Assembly (NCBI GenBank): GCA_031835245.1
Contig: JAVKOQ010000091.1
Coordinates: 62,001 to 126,000, forward strand
DNA: 64,000 nucleotides
Reading direction: 5' to 3'
DNA from: Balamuthia mandrillaris
Lineage: Eukaryota; Discosea; Longamoebia; Balamuthiidae
Under the pieces are notes generated by a model, which saw only the letters and a program-made list of their open reading frames with translations, ran no database searches and was not told where the DNA came from. The first letter of the stretch is position 1; each line of letters starts with the position of its first letter. The position numbers were made by a program, and so were the translations under genes. Positions 1 through 13,806 of this stretch are shown one piece after another.

Positions 1-524
1 TCTGTCTGTAACACAAAGACAACAACCCAAAATAAAAACAAACCATCTTGCACAGTGGCGCAAGGCCTGAACCACGTCAAACAGAACAGCACGGTCACGC
101 TCTCGGCACAGTCGACCGGAACCAAGTCCTGCAAAGAAGTGCCCAAGTTGAAGATGCCAGAGCTCCAAAACTGGTGACTGCTTGCCGTCCAGTTTGCTCC
201 TATGAATATCGGGTCTCCCTCTACAAAGAAAGAAACGACAAGAAAGAAAGAAAAAGAGCAAAACTTTCGGTCAATAAAAAAACAAGAACAAAAAACACAA
301 AAAAAGAAACCTTGAATGCCCACTACAGAGGCGCATTGAGCAGGCTTTCCGCTCCAGGGCACACACTTGGCATCAACGTTGTCAGGCGGGTTCCAAACGT
401 AATCCTCCCCAGGAGTGAACTGAGCAGAGGCCAAAGGCAGAACCAACAGCACGGAAGAGGAAAAGAGAAGAAGAGAGCAAAAGAAGAAGTGAAACCGGCC
501 TTTCGTTGTCAATTCTGTCCTCAT
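1..524 (-). CDS. Secreted Cys-containing protein, 5' part (Frizzled CRD-like)
   Basis: N-terminal part of a secreted protein; the gene continues off the left edge. Exons on the minus strand are 524-311, 220-44 and 5-1, with GT-AG introns between. Frame continuity across both junctions supports the model. The ATG at 524 opens a hydrophobic signal peptide ending near the residues LPLASA, followed by QFTPGEDYVW. Mature sequence contains spaced cysteines, a possible N-glycosylation site (NWT) and the block VPVDCAESVTVLFCLTWFRP. That block resembles the C-terminal half of Frizzled-type cysteine-rich domains, where two or three Cys flank an LFLC-type helix. The resemblance is by eye only; another small Cys-rich extracellular domain is possible. 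The upstream neighbour on the same strand is the Arf gene. Confidence 0.6.
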   Translation of the reverse strand, partial: MRTELTTKGRFHFFFCSLLLFSSSVLLVLPLASAQFTPGEDYVWNPPDNVDAKCVPWSGKPAQCASVVGIQGFFFCVFCSCFFIDRKFCSFSFFLVVSFFVEGDPIFIGANWTASSHQFWSSGIFNLGTSLQDLVPVDCAESVTVLFCLTWFRPCATVQDGLFLFWVVVFVLQT

Positions 525-1255
525 TCGTGGTTCCCTACGCTACTATTATGTGTGTGAGTGTTTCTCTTTGTTTGTTTGGTTCACCTGTTGTTGTTGTTTC
601 ACGTTTGTTCTTGGGGAAGGAGGAGGCTGGAACAGTTAATAAGAGGGGTTGGTTTTTTTTGCAAGTGTTCATTAAAATAAATGCACGTTTACCCTTTTTA
701 AAAAGTGTTCCGTCTGCCCTATTAAACCCTATCGGTTACGAGGAGGATCTGTTCTGCGTTTTACACCGTTGGCACAGCGAGAGTCCAAACAGAATGGCCA
801 AGGAAATCAATAGCTGCAGCTAACTTTGGGGTATGTCCCGGCCATTCAACAAGCCGAGGGGGATTTGTCAGGAGAGAGCCAAGCCATTTTTGCAGAAGCA
901 ACGCTTTGAATAGTAATTTACGGTATACGGGCAACCAATGAATTGAATTCGACCGTCACGTGATTCATTTGTCGACAACATATTATGTACGATGGACAGC
1001 GAGACAGGACCCGAGACAGGACCCGAGACAGGGCATGAGACAGGACTTGAGCCAGGACAGGAGAGAGCACAAAAGAAAGCAAGAGAGAAGCCGCGGAGAC
1101 GACCTTGGCGACAAGGGACTCTTGCATAACCAACAAGAAGAAAAGCCAAGAAAAGGGGGACCAAAAAAAAAAGAGTGAAACAAAGGTATGTTTTTGTGGT
1201 GTACATAAATAAACAAAAAACTTTTGGATGGTGTTTTTTTAAAAAAAAAAACGTT
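525..1255. other. Intergenic region between two minus-strand genes
   Basis: I see no gene here. The stretch holds the promoter side of the secreted-protein gene and the 3' flank of the Arf gene. It contains an AT-rich GTCGACA motif at 971-977, a short degenerate tandem repeat at 994-1065 and a T-run/A-run block at about 1234-1250. Confidence 0.5.
994..1065. repeat. Degenerate ~12-bp tandem repeat
   Basis: About five imperfect copies of a unit close to GAGACAGGACCC, the later ones diverged. It is intergenic. Open frames crossing it on either strand translate into short R/Q or S/L repeats and are not supported as genes. Confidence 0.6.
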
Positions 1256-2281
<1,026 letters not shown>

Positions 2282-2285
2282 ATGA

Positions 2286-2325
<40 letters not shown>

Positions 2326-5300
2326 GATCCTCCTCCTATTCCCGCAAATAACACTTGCCACACCAACAACCACAACATAACATTCGTAGTTACTGGGCCT
2401 TTCGCATCGGGGGCTGCCTCCGACCAGCAACGGCAGTAGCGCGGCTCTCCCTGGAAGCTTTGCCGTCATGCAGATGCTTTTCTCTTGCACCACCACGCTC
2501 TCCACTTCCCAAAACCCTGCGCACCACCTTTCCTCTTCCGCGAGGCTTCCGTGCTCGTCGCCTCTCGTGGCAGAGCCGCTCTGCACCGCTTTGCACGTCC
2601 GCTTCTGCGACCCTGTCCTCGCCTCGTATGTCCCCTTTCTTTCTTGTCTTTTACTTGTTTCTTGTGGCTTATTTCTTCTCATTCTTGGGTATCATTTTCT
2701 TCTTTAGACTTAGAATATGAGGATGAGAGAGAAGAGGATGGCACACCGTACATCAAAAAGGGCCTATCCTCTGCCGCTTACACTCGCACGCGAGCCCGCA
2801 AACGCGCTCTCGCCCCTTACCACCGTCGCATAGCCGATCTGGCGGAGGCCGGTCGCTTGGAGGAAGGACTGGAGGTCATCCAGGAGATGGTGGAGGAGGA
2901 CGTTCCTCCCACGCTTGGCTCTTTTCTTCCATTATTCCGAGCGGCCTCCAATAACAGCGAGGATGGAATTCACGACTGGTTTCAGGTGATGCAAAGGATG
3001 AAAGAGGTGGCCACGGAGCAAAGAGAAAGAGAGGGTTCCCCTCGGATCATCCTCAATGCCATTCCCTTCAACTTCTTCCTCAAAGCCTGTCTGAGACAGC
3101 AAAACGTGCCCAAGGACAAGGAGAGTTTGGCCCTGCAGGTGATCGAGCAAATGAGAGCTGCAGGCATCAAGCCGGACGCTCATACCTTTGCCACCCTCAT
3201 TGAAAGCTGTTGCAACACGTTGCCCTCCTTGCCCACCGCTTTTGCTTTCTACCAGCGCATGCTGCAGGAGCACATCCTTCCCGATTCCAACTTCTTTCAC
3301 GCACTGTTGAGTTGCTGTAGCAAAGCCGGAGAAGGAGCTTGGCCTTACACAGAACGCACGTGGCAGCTGATGAAGCAACACTCGATACGTCCCGATCTGC
3401 TGACGTACAACGTGTTGTTGGCTTGCTGCGTGAGGGAGAACCGTTTCGAGGAAGCCTTTCGCACGTTTGACGAGATGAAGAGAGAGGGCTTTCATCCGGA
3501 TGACTACACCTACTCCGCTTTGATCAAGGCGTGCGAGAAGGTGGGACAGCCAGAGAGAGGAGCTGAGTTCTTGAGCTTGATGCAGGAGGGAGGGGTTAGG
3601 GCCACCGTCACCACTTACAACACTCTTCTTCATGGTTATTGCAGTGCTGGTGAGTTTGAGGAGGCATTTGCGCTATTGCAACAGATGAAAGCGCAAGGGC
3701 TGAGGCCCAACGCTGCTACCTTCAACGGCATGATCAAAGGGTTTGCTCCTTCTTCTGCTTCTTCAGCATCTTCAATTGATCAACTGGATGACGTAGAAGA
3801 AGACGAAGAACTCGAAAGTGTAGAACCAATAACAAGGGGACAACAGAGAAACATATTGGAAGAAGCAGACACTCTCAACAGGATTATTCAAGAGATGGCA
3901 GAAGCAGGAGTGACACCCGACAGCCAACTCTACTACCCTCTCATATCCGCTCTCACCAAGCAAAAAGGTTTCAACGCTGGGTTAGAGGTCTACCTTCAAA
4001 TGCGACAGCAACGCATCTCTCCTAATTTCAACATCATCCATACGTTGGTGCTCTCCTGCGATGAGAGTGAAGGAACGGCGGCCGCGTTGAAGCTCTACCG
4101 CTCATTGCTGCAAGATGCATATAGCAAGCAGGAAGTGAACACTTTATTGTTAAACTCGTTGATTTCCAAGTTGATGGCTGCGAAAAGAGAGGAGAGTGCT
4201 GTGGGCGTTCTTCAATGGATGAAAGAAGAGGCGGAAAATGGGAAGAAGAACGTCGCTCCGAACACCTACACCTATGACATTCTTCTTCGTACTGCAACAA
4301 CCTCCAACCGAAAAGAACAAAAATGTGGTAATGCTAATCGTCGTAAGCAATATCAACAACGGTTAGAAGAAGCGGTTCAATACGGGTATCAACTGATGCA
4401 AGAAATGAAAGACAGGGGCATAAAGAACGTACCGGACGTTCCATTCATGGACGTCTTCGTCCGTGCGCTTTGTCGATGTGGTAAAATGGAAGAAGCTCAC
4501 CGTTGGTTGGAGGACAATGGGGAGAACGGGGATAGAACGCCGACTGCATACGTTTATGCTTCGTTGATACAGGCCAGCAATAGCGTCGAACAAGGTATTG
4601 AATTATTGGACGAGATGAAGAACAAAGGCATTCGTCCTGATACTGTCGTCTTCAACAGTCTGATCTCTCTTTGTGGAAGAAGAGGGAGAAAAGAAATAGA
4701 CAAGGACGAAAACGATGAAAGGGGAGCAAGTGATGCAAAAGGAGATGCAGGAAAAGGAGGAGGGAAAGGAGCACAGCTAGCAATGGAGCTTTGGAGACAA
4801 ATGCAAAAAGAATGGAATATTCAACCAGACCCTTCGACCTACTTTGCCCTCGTCAAAACTCTCTGCGACCACAACCTCACTACCCAAGCTCTCCGCATTC
4901 TCAACAGCATGTACACTTCTAATTCCTCTTCTTCTTCTACCAATTCTTCTTTCGACATTACTTCCATATATAACGTCCTATTAACTGCTCTGTTGCGAGC
5001 CGGCCGTTATCCACTAGCTCAGCACCTGCTCCACGAAATGCAACACCGAAACGTACCTTTTGACATCTACACTTATACCACCCAAATCGACCTTTTTGCC
5101 GCCACCGCCAGCAAAACCAATGAAAACATGGAGGAGGCGTTAGAGACAGTCAAGCACATGAGAGAGCGAATGTGGATCAAACCGGACTTATATGTCTACT
5201 CCTCGTTGGTGAGTGCTTGTAGGCGGTGTGGTCGAACGGACTTGATATGGAAGTTGACGAGGATGATGGCAGAGGATGGCTTACAACCGGACCTTCCTTT

Positions 5301-6891
5301 GTACAACAACTTGTTGGCTGCTTATACTTCTCCTCCCCCTTCTTCTTCTTCACCATCTTCTTCTACTGGAAGCGATTTTGGAAAGACACAGCAACAACAG
5401 GACCAACGAGTAGAAAAATTGCTTCAACAGATGAAAGCGCAGGGCATCCGGCCTAACGTTATTACCTACAACATCCTCATCTCTGCGGCTACTTCCTCTT
5501 CTTCCTCATCCTGCATGAAACGGGCCTATGAATTGTTTAGAGAAATGAAAGAAAAAGCCAAACTTCAACCCAATGAACGAACAATGTTGGCATTGATGAC
5601 CGGCCACCAACGTTTTGGCGACGTGGAGGGCGCGTTTGCTCTTTTTCGACGTATGCGAGACGAGGAAGGCATTATTCCTACTCTCCCTATCTACACCACG
5701 CTTTTGAGTGCTTGTGATAAAGCCGGTCAACTCGACAAAGCAATGCAAGTGTTACAGCTAATGAAACGAGAAGAAGGCGGACCAGAAGAAGATGGGAAAG
5801 AAAGACGCAAAAGAAGAGAAGAATCTGTAAAACCAGATTTGGTGATGTTCAATATGTTGATAAGAGCCTTCGCCAAAGAGAACAACGTGGAGAGCTGCTT
5901 GGGGTTGTTGGAGGAGATGCATAGAAGTGACGTTCAACCGGATGCAAACAGTTTCAATCCAATCGTCTCCGCTTTGACTCGCAACGACCAACTCGACAAA
6001 GCCCTATCTTTAGTGTTGGAGAAGATGATGGGATTAAAGATGGAAGATGGAATGATACAAAAGTTGCGGAAGAAAATAGAAACCGAGCATGAGAAGATCA
6101 CGCAGACGACGTTCAAAGCGAAGCCGAATGCAGCCACGTTTGGCTTGTTGTTGTCGGGATGCAGCAAAGCTGGCAGAGTGAAGGAAGCCATCGCTTTAAT
6201 GGAAGTCATGAAGTTGCTCGACGTTCAACCAGATTCCATTCGGCCTTTCAACGACCTCTTAATTTCTTGCGTCTCTCTTTCTTCTTCACCATCCTCTTCA
6301 CCAACAACCGGTTCATCCTGGTTAGAACAAGGATTGGATATAGTGAACCGGATGAAAGAGCTAAAACTGAAGTTAAGTGTTGTGACGTTACAACAGTTAG
6401 TGAGTTTGTGCCAACGAGACAGCAACATAGAAGCACTCTATCAACTGTTGGAACGCTTTCGAGTGGAGGAGAGAATCCGACCCGATGCACCATGCTACAA
6501 CTCCATCTTCAAGACGCTGGCATACCAACCCGCTCGCAGCGACAAGGAGCGACAGGCAAAGAAGCAAAAGGTGTTGGAGCTGTTGTCCCGAATGAGACAC
6601 GAAGACAACATCCCGCCAAACATTCACATCTACAACACGCTGATTCAAACCTTGGCGCGGAGCGACGGCGAGGAGGAGGCCGTGGAGCTGTTCCGGGAGA
6701 TGCGAAAGGAGCTTGGGGCGGAGGTCGAGTTGAACCCCAGGGCGGCGGAGGCATTGCGGCACGCTTGCAAAGCGACGAGCGGGCGGCACGCCGACGTGCT
6801 TGCTTTGTTGTCCCCTGCTTCCTCCTCCTCCTCCTCTTCCGTTTCTTCTCTTCGTTCTTCTGGCGGAGGGAAGAAATTCAGGACGACATGA
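2282..6891 (+). CDS. Giant P-class pentatricopeptide repeat (PPR) protein
   Basis: Organelle RNA-binding protein of roughly 1,470 residues. From about 2820 to 6780 I count about 31 repeats of the P-class PPR type, with signatures such as RPDLLTYNVLL and HPDDYTYSALI. Low-complexity Ser or charged insertions interrupt several helices. No DYW, E or SMR domain follows the array. The main exon runs 2708-6891 without interruption. An intron at 2626-2707 (GTATG...TTTAG) joins it to an upstream exon in another frame that encodes an Arg/Ser-rich, acid-poor stretch typical of a mitochondrial or plastid presequence. That exon has no in-frame ATG. A tiny first exon, ATGAG at 2282-2286 spliced to 2390, would provide one; this start is tentative. 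Likely role: organelle RNA processing, stability or translation. The family is certain, the target unknown. Confidence 0.88.
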
Positions 6892-7009
6892 AATTATTCG
6901 GGACGTCATGGAAATATCGTGCAGTTTTCGTGAACAAACAGAGCAACTATTGTGCACTAATTGTGAAGCAATTGCAATTAGCGAACAAATAAAAAAAGAA
7001 ACAAGCGAA

Positions 7010-9965
7010 ATGGAGAAGAGGAGGTCCACCACCACCGCCAGGGCTTCCGCGGGTGGTGGCGTCGGCTATGGCCTTCTTCAGGAGGAAGAAGGCTCTTCTT
7101 CCTCCAGCGCCCATGAAGTAGCGAACGTTTCCATCGATGGGTTTGTTGGTGCGTTTTTTTTTTTCTCACAAAAAAAAAAAAACAACGTAGCTACGAAGAA
7201 AAACTAATCTTTTCAGCGCTTCCCTCGTTCTTTCTGTCTCCTTTTTTCTTTTTCTTCTTCTCCTCCTCCTGCTTCTTCTCCTTCTTATTCTGCTGCTTCG
7301 TTCTCCTTGCGCTTGTTTTTGTGTGTTTGTTTTTTTTTTTTTAAAAAAAAAAAACAGAGTTTCCTACAGAGCCATGCTGCAAAAATCCTCGCAGCTACCT
7401 CCAGAAACGGTACTGGGTGCCCGCCATCGTCATCGTGCTGGTCTGTCTGGTGGCCATCATCGCCATCGTCGCTCTGACCGCTCGGCAGGAGATCAACAAG
7501 ACCAACAACAACGGCATCCCCCTGGAGAGCCGCATTTCGGCGGACAAGATCAAGGAGCATTTGAAGAAGCTGATGGAGATTGCTCGCAAGAACAATGGCA
7601 GTCGGTCCGTCTTGACGGGCTACAATTCCTCTGCTGAGTACTTTGCCGATGAGCTGCGACAGATCACCAAACAACAAAACTATTTTGATGTAAGCGCGCT
7701 TCTTTTGTTGCTGTTTTGTTGCTCTCGTTCTCGTCTATTCTTTGTCCTCTCCTTGTCTTCTGTCTTCTTCCATCTAATGCCACTGATTCTCGTTTGAATT
7801 ATTCTCAAACAATAGATAGCTTTTCAATACTTTGTGGTGCCTGTCTACACTCAGTTGGCCACTCCTTCTCTCGCCCTTCTTTCTGCTGAACCTTCTCCCT
7901 CCTCTTCCTTCTCACGCTCATCTTCCTCCTCTTTGTCGTCCTCATCATACTCGTCATCGAATTCTTCATCAGATTCGTCTTCCTCTTCAGCTTCTTCATC
8001 AGACTCATCTTCTTCCTCTGGTTCTGATGCGCTACTGCAATACCAACCGGATGTGGACTTTATACAACTGCGCTATGGAGGAAACGGCACTCACGACATG
8101 CAAAGAAGTCTTCGTAAAATCAACCGTAAAGGTTGCAACCTGCAGGACTTCGAACAATTCGTGAAGGGTGACATTGCATTGATAGAGCATGCAGACACCA
8201 ACGCCACGTAATCTCTTTCTCTCCTCGCTCTATAATCTCTCTTCCTCTCCGTCCTGATGAATTCCCATTTTTTTTTAATCAGTGGTACAGATGCTTGTGA
8301 AGCCGATGTAAAAGCTCTTAATGCACAGGAAAAAGGAGCGTCGGGTGTAATCATCTATCAAATGGAAGGCCAACCACTTTCCAACCCGAGAGCGCGCAAG
8401 ACTGGATGGCTGGAAGGTGATCCCTTAGTGACCATTCCTACATTTATGACGACTTACTCTGTTGGCAGCAGTTTGAACGCATTGCTTAATTTGGGTTTGT
8501 TTTCTTGTTTCTTGTTTCTTCTTCTTCCTTCTCCTCTATCACCTGTCCTTTATTTGAAAGGCAAACGGATGACACTCTCTCGGCTAATTAATTGGCAAAT
8601 GCTCAACAACTTTCTGGCTGTTGCGCCACTTTGCCAGCCTGTTTATACTCCTTCAAGAACACATTTTTGTCTGATTTTCTCCTTCCATTCTCTCTGTCTC
8701 TGTCTCGCTGTCTCCCTCTCTACCTCTCTTCTTTTTATAAAATTCCTTTCTAACGAAAAAAAAAAATCAAGGAAATGATGTAACTCTTCACATCAGCAGT
8801 CAAAGCAGCATAGAATTAACAACAACTTATAGTTTATTCTGCAGCACAAAAGATGGCAACGATAATGACCTTGTTATTGCTGGAGCCCATTTAGGTAACT
8901 TATCTGTTGATTTTTAGTTTTCTTTTTTTTTTTAATATTTGTATATATTTTTTGAACAAAACATTCTGTATTTCTAATTGCTGTTTTTGCAAATAGATTC
9001 GGTCCCTGAATCGGCTGGAATGAACGACAATGGCAGTGGTGCTGCTTCTCTTTTGGAGGTAATAGCTTTCTTTCATTCTTCTCTTATTTTCTTTATTCTC
9101 CTTCCCTGGTTAACATAACATATTTTTTCAACAAACAAAAGATGGCAATCCAGATGGCAAGCATAAGACTTCAGCCCGTCAACAAAGTACGTTTCGCATG
9201 GTGGGGCGCCGAAGAGCTCGGTCTATTGGGCGCTTATAACTATATAGCCGCTATACGCGATTCCTCTTCGCCCTCTTCTTCAACGAGTTCCTCCGCCAAA
9301 AATCCGATCCATGGCGATGACACCGACTTGGACAACATTGCTGTATATTTGAACTTTGATATGTTGGCCTCTCCCAATTTTATTCCTTTGGTGAGCGATG
9401 GCAGCACTGCTCCTGAGAAAGTATGTTCTTCCTTTCCTTTTATTCTCTTTTTTTTATTTCTTCTCTTTCTTTTCTTTCTTCTTATTTTCTTTTTGTTAAC
9501 TTTGAAAAACTTAACTCACAGGTGAGAAATGGAAGTACGACCGTACAAAACATTCTTAGGGGCTATCTGGATGACGAGGCCGACACCAAAGTAAAACTAA
9601 CGCCGATGAGCAAGCCCTCCTCCGACTTTTATCCTTTTCTTATGAATAACATCCCTGCTGGCTTTGTTACTTCTGGTTCGTGTTTTTGTTTCTCTCTATC
9701 CCCTCTTTATTTATTTTAATTATCAAAATATGCTTCAAAAAAAAACGAAACGACAAAAAAAAAAGGTGCATCGCAAGTAAAAGACGAAGCGGATCGTAAA
9801 AATTGGGGCGGCATAGCAGGAGCCGCTTTGGACCCGTGCTATCATCAGCGCTGCGACACCAATGAGAACATCCACAAGGACGTCCTCACGGACTTGGCCA
9901 AGGCCGGGGCCTACACGCTCTCCAAGCTAGCCACGCAGAGCAACCTCAGGAACTACTTGAAGTAG
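7010..9965 (+). CDS. Membrane-anchored M28 zinc aminopeptidase with PA-like domain
   Basis: Metallopeptidase of the M28 family, predicted type II membrane protein. Nine exons: 7010-7140, 7395-7689, 7816-8207, 8283-8494, 8771-8894, 8997-9058, 9142-9420, 9522-9675, 9766-9965; every junction keeps frame. A short cytosolic N-terminus precedes one transmembrane helix (WVPAIVIVLVCLVAIIAIVA). A protease-associated-like region follows (GASGVIIYQMEGQP), then the catalytic domain with the expected co-catalytic zinc ligands: GAHLDSVP (His, Asp), GMNDNGSGA (bridging Asp), WWGAEELGLLG (catalytic and ligand Glu), LNFDMLASPNF (Asp) and a late His in CYHQRC. A Ser-rich insert interrupts the PA-like region. 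Ligands appear complete, so activity is likely. Substrate is unknown; it may trim peptides at the surface or in an endolysosomal lumen. A T-run/A-run block lies in intron 1. Confidence 0.9.
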
Positions 9966-10238
9966 AGGCGAAAAAAAAAAAACAAAGTGTATACTCCTTT
10001 TTTTTTTTCACTTTCACTTTCAAGATTGCTATTTATTCACGTTACGACGGATTAGGAAATGTCATCGGAAAGGTTTTACCAATAATGATTAAAAGTCGAC
10101 ATTTTCATGATTAATGTCTACAAAATATTTTTAAAAGGTAATAAATCAGATTTAAAGTTCCGATAACTGGTGTGAAAGTGAAGGAAAACTGGTGAGAAGT
10201 ACAACAAAGAAGGGCCGCTCCTCGCGCAACCCAACATG

Positions 10239-10269
<31 letters not shown>

Positions 10270-10570
10270 TTTTCTTTTCATTTTTTTGGTGTTGGGACTC
10301 TGTGTGATCGTGTGCTCTTGTTTGGTGGCATATCCTCACACAACGTACACACAACTCCGAGCAAGCTCACTCGGTGACACGAACGGCTACTTTTTAATTT
10401 CTGGCTTTGGCTCCTCTCTTCCCCATTTTTTTAAAAAAAAAAACCACACAACAGGTTTTTTGCTTCTTCTTTGCTCCACTCTCTCTATTTTGTTTGTTTG
10501 TTCTTTGTTGTTTATTCTCTTTTGTTCTTTTGGGTGTATTCACTTTTTCAGCGCAACCTTCTTCTCATCT

Positions 10571-10601
<31 letters not shown>

Positions 10602-10606
10602 GAATA
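9966..10606. other. Intergenic region with CT tract and long T run
   Basis: I see no gene. It holds the M28 gene 3' flank, a GTCGACA motif at 10095-10101, a (CT)n tract at about 10232-10269, a T7/A11 block near 10430 and a run of about 28 T ending at 10601, six bases before the next ATG. Confidence 0.5.
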
Positions 10607-13210
10607 ATGTGCACACCTCAACGACGCAAGGAACGAGAGATGGACTCCACTCCGCCAGAGTTTACGCTAGCAAGGGAGGGAGCTCCCATGGGACCCACCC
10701 TCGCGGACAAGCAGGGCAGGGTGGGTCCCCACCGCCCCGAGCAGTTCCGCCAGCCCTCGGAGACCATGGCGGGCGCCCCCAACACCCAGCACGACCCTCA
10801 GGTCTGCATGAGCGACACCGAGGCGGCGTTTTGGGACAGCATCCTGGGGGACGTGGAGACGATCGAGGGGTTGTCGGAAACCTTCTCCGGGTCCGTGCAG
10901 GAGCAGCAGAAGATCATGGAGCAGCCGGAGGAGTGTCCGCTGCCTCTGCCGCTGCCGCTGGACGTGGCGCCTCTGCCCCACCAACACCACCACCACCGCC
11001 ACCGCCATCAAAGCCGTGCTCGCTCTCTCCCTCTTTCCGCTGAAAAACCAAGAACAAGCGGCGAGGCTGCCCAGCCGTTCTACGCCTCCTCCTCCTCCTC
11101 CTTCTCTTCCGTCTCCTCTTCTCCTCTTCCTTCGGTTCGCTCGCCCGAGGCGGTGGCAGTAGCAGATCGGATAGAAGCAGCCGCAGAGGAGATGAAGAGA
11201 AAAAGAGGGAGAAAAAGAGGGAGAGAGGAAGCAACGTCGATGGAAGACGGAATGCCGACAGGAACGATGACCACTGTTGGGAGCAAAGAACAAGCCCTCC
11301 AAATCGTCACGAAGCTGCTCCACGAACCGCTCAAGCTGGAGGACGCATTGGAGGCTCTTGAGGAGTACGAAGACCTGCACCACGAGGAAGGAAGGGCGGT
11401 GCTGCAAAAGTATCATGAGTTGAAGGCTCGGGTGCAAGAGAAGACCATGTGGAACTTGTGGAGGCATGACACGCACTTGGCGTTCTTTGAGGAGTTGTTG
11501 CAGATGCTCAAGTTTTATTTTACAAATTGGATGGCGTTGCCTTTGCCACCTGTTGCTTTGCTGCCAGAAGCTATACAGTACTCACTCTCTCTTTTTGCGC
11601 TGCTTCTGCTTGCTTCTTCTTCTTCTCCTTCTCTTGCTCTCTTCTTTGTTCTTGTCTCTTCTGCTTTCTGTCTTTTTCTAATGTAGGACAACGACGCGAT
11701 CTATCCAAAGGTACTCTTTGTTACATGAAGAAGAAGACGGAAGTGTCGATCACCTTCTTATGAAAGCGAGTTTGCGATTAGCTTTGGGCTTTGGTAAAGT
11801 ATCTTTCTTTGTGTGTTTGGGTGTTCGCTCCGTTTGATAACAACTTTTTCGCTGCAGCGTTTTTATTGTTGGACGAAAAGAGACAACATGTTGAGGAGGC
11901 GTTTTCTCACGTGTATCAGGCTCGAACATACCTCGGTCATCTCTTTGATCATACAGATTATAACGTGGCTCTCAACTTGCACGCTCTGGCATTCCTCAGC
12001 ATTCTCTTGTAATGCATCCAACCGTCTTTCTCTCCTTCTGCTTCAAATCTGTTTCTCTTTCTAACTTTCTGCAAAAGGATAAGAGAAACAGAACGAGCCA
12101 GTTACTACCTAACATTATGCGTGCGCATCTGCGACACTCTCCAGTGTAGCAACAGCAATGCCTACTACGGTAGCGTCTACTGTCAAATGGTACACTTTCC
12201 TTGTCCTGAGGAACAACTTTACAACATCATGGGTCACGTGTCCAAAGCGCAGGAGGGCAAGCAACGGTTGATCATCATACCGGAGGATTTGATTAAAGGC
12301 AATCCAATCATGCCGGAATATGTGTTTGACAAACGACAGCAGTTGGGCGTTACAATGTGTCTTCGTATCTTGACCAAAATCTTGTTAGCTCTGCGCGGTA
12401 TTCACTTGCTCCACTCGTTCTCTCGTTCTCTCTTTCTCTCACTTCTGGTTCCATCCTTTCCTTTTCTTCCTCATATGGCTTCTGTCCATCTCTGCATCTT
12501 CTGTAAGTTTCCTTTTTGGACAAACCTAACTCACAAGCATTTGAATAGTATTAAAACTCAAGGAGCATCTCTGCCCTGCCATGATGGCTCCCATTTTCGA
12601 CACTATCTCTCGGCTGAACGAACTCTCCGATGATCCACATCTCTGCCCCGTCGAACTTATGATCAAAGCGTTCGTCTGCGCCGCTTCCGCTCACTGCAAC
12701 TTTCTCCTCCAGCAACGAGCCGAGGCAGTCGCTTGGGGCAACCAGTTCTTGCAGTTAACCAGAAAGAAGGGCTACAAGTTTGTCATCTTCACGGCGAAGC
12801 CTACGATTGAATGGGTGTTGGAGGTGTTCTACTGTTGCGGCCACGAGAGCTTGTTGCTGTCGTTGCTGCATAGCGTTCATATGGACGCCACGCGGTTTAT
12901 GGTGGTCAGGGAGGCCAGAGATTACTATGAGAAGCTGTTGGGAAAGAGGAGAAACATAGCGCCGGTGGAGAGCGAGGAAGAGGAAGAGAGAATACAAAGA
13001 GAAGGAGGAGGAGCGGGAGTAAAGAAGAAGAAACAGAAGAAGAAACAGGAGAAGAAGAAAAAGAAGGCCTCGAAGAAGAGTAAGAAGGACAAAGAAAGGG
13101 AGAAAGGGAAAAAGAGGGAGGAGCACGGAGAGCAGCAGCCAGAAAGGAAGAAGAAGAGAGGAAGCCGAGCAAAACGAAGCAGAGAAGCGAGTGAGAACGA
13201 CGATGGCTGA
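10607..13210 (+). CDS. Uncharacterised nuclear-type protein; helical core resembles fungal TF middle region
   Basis: Protein of about 736 residues in five exons: 10607-11577, 11687-11793, 11858-12008, 12078-12397 and 12549-13210. The N-terminal third is low complexity (Pro, His, Ser) and includes a basic patch KRKRGRKRGREE that could act as a nuclear signal. The middle is helical; the block ARTYLGHLFDHTDYNVALNL and the following LAFLSILL region resemble by eye the middle homology region of fungal-type zinc-cluster transcription factors. No six-Cys zinc cluster is visible. The tail is strongly Lys/Glu-rich (KKKKQKKK...), again suggesting nuclear location. ATG 10607 is the first in frame; Met 10643 is an alternative start. 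The splice model is well supported, the function is not. Confidence 0.65.
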
Positions 13211-13806
13211 AGATGAGAGATTTATGTGTACTCTTTTTGTTGGCAATGACATAACCACCTTGTAGATATCTACTTTTTTTCGGCAACTCTTTGTTGTGCT
13301 ATGCTTGCCTTGAGAAATAGGAATTTAGAGACGCCTGGTCTGTGTTCCCTAAACGAGCAAAAGCCCAAGGCACGAGGCCCATAGCAGGGTCCTAAAGGCA
13401 CGTGGTTCTATACACGAAAAAAAAAAAAAAGAACTTGCATTCGTGACGACACGAAATAAATCCCGTGACGACACGAATAAATAATTTCGTTGCCTTCCCA
13501 CCGCGGAATGAGAGGGTGAGCCTCACGTCTGCCGGCCCACCCTCTTCCCACGCTAGACAACGTCCTCCGAGGACTGCGCCGCCTTCATTTACCGCATTTT
13601 TTCCGAATTTTCGCAATTTGGCCATTGTCCAAGAAAATAATATTTTCTTGGTTGCCCCCCTTTTTTCCTGTCTGCTTCTTCTTTCTCTCTTTTTCTCTTT
13701 GGCAGAAAAGGCGGACCTTTAGCAGCAAGCAAAACGCGAAAGGGGGAAGGAAGGCAAAAAGGGGGAGACCAACAAACATTCTCTCGCACCACCAACCGTA
13801 AAAACG
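13211..13806. promoter_or_regulatory. Intergenic region with duplicated GTGACGACACGAA motif
   Basis: Upstream region of the LITAF gene, with no coding potential I can support. Two direct copies of a motif close to GTGACGACACGAAATAAAT lie within about 13445-13482. Related CGTCGTC(A/C)CGAAA sequences occur in other intergenic regions (about 2190, 18244, 49982). A promoter element is plausible. Confidence 0.4.
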
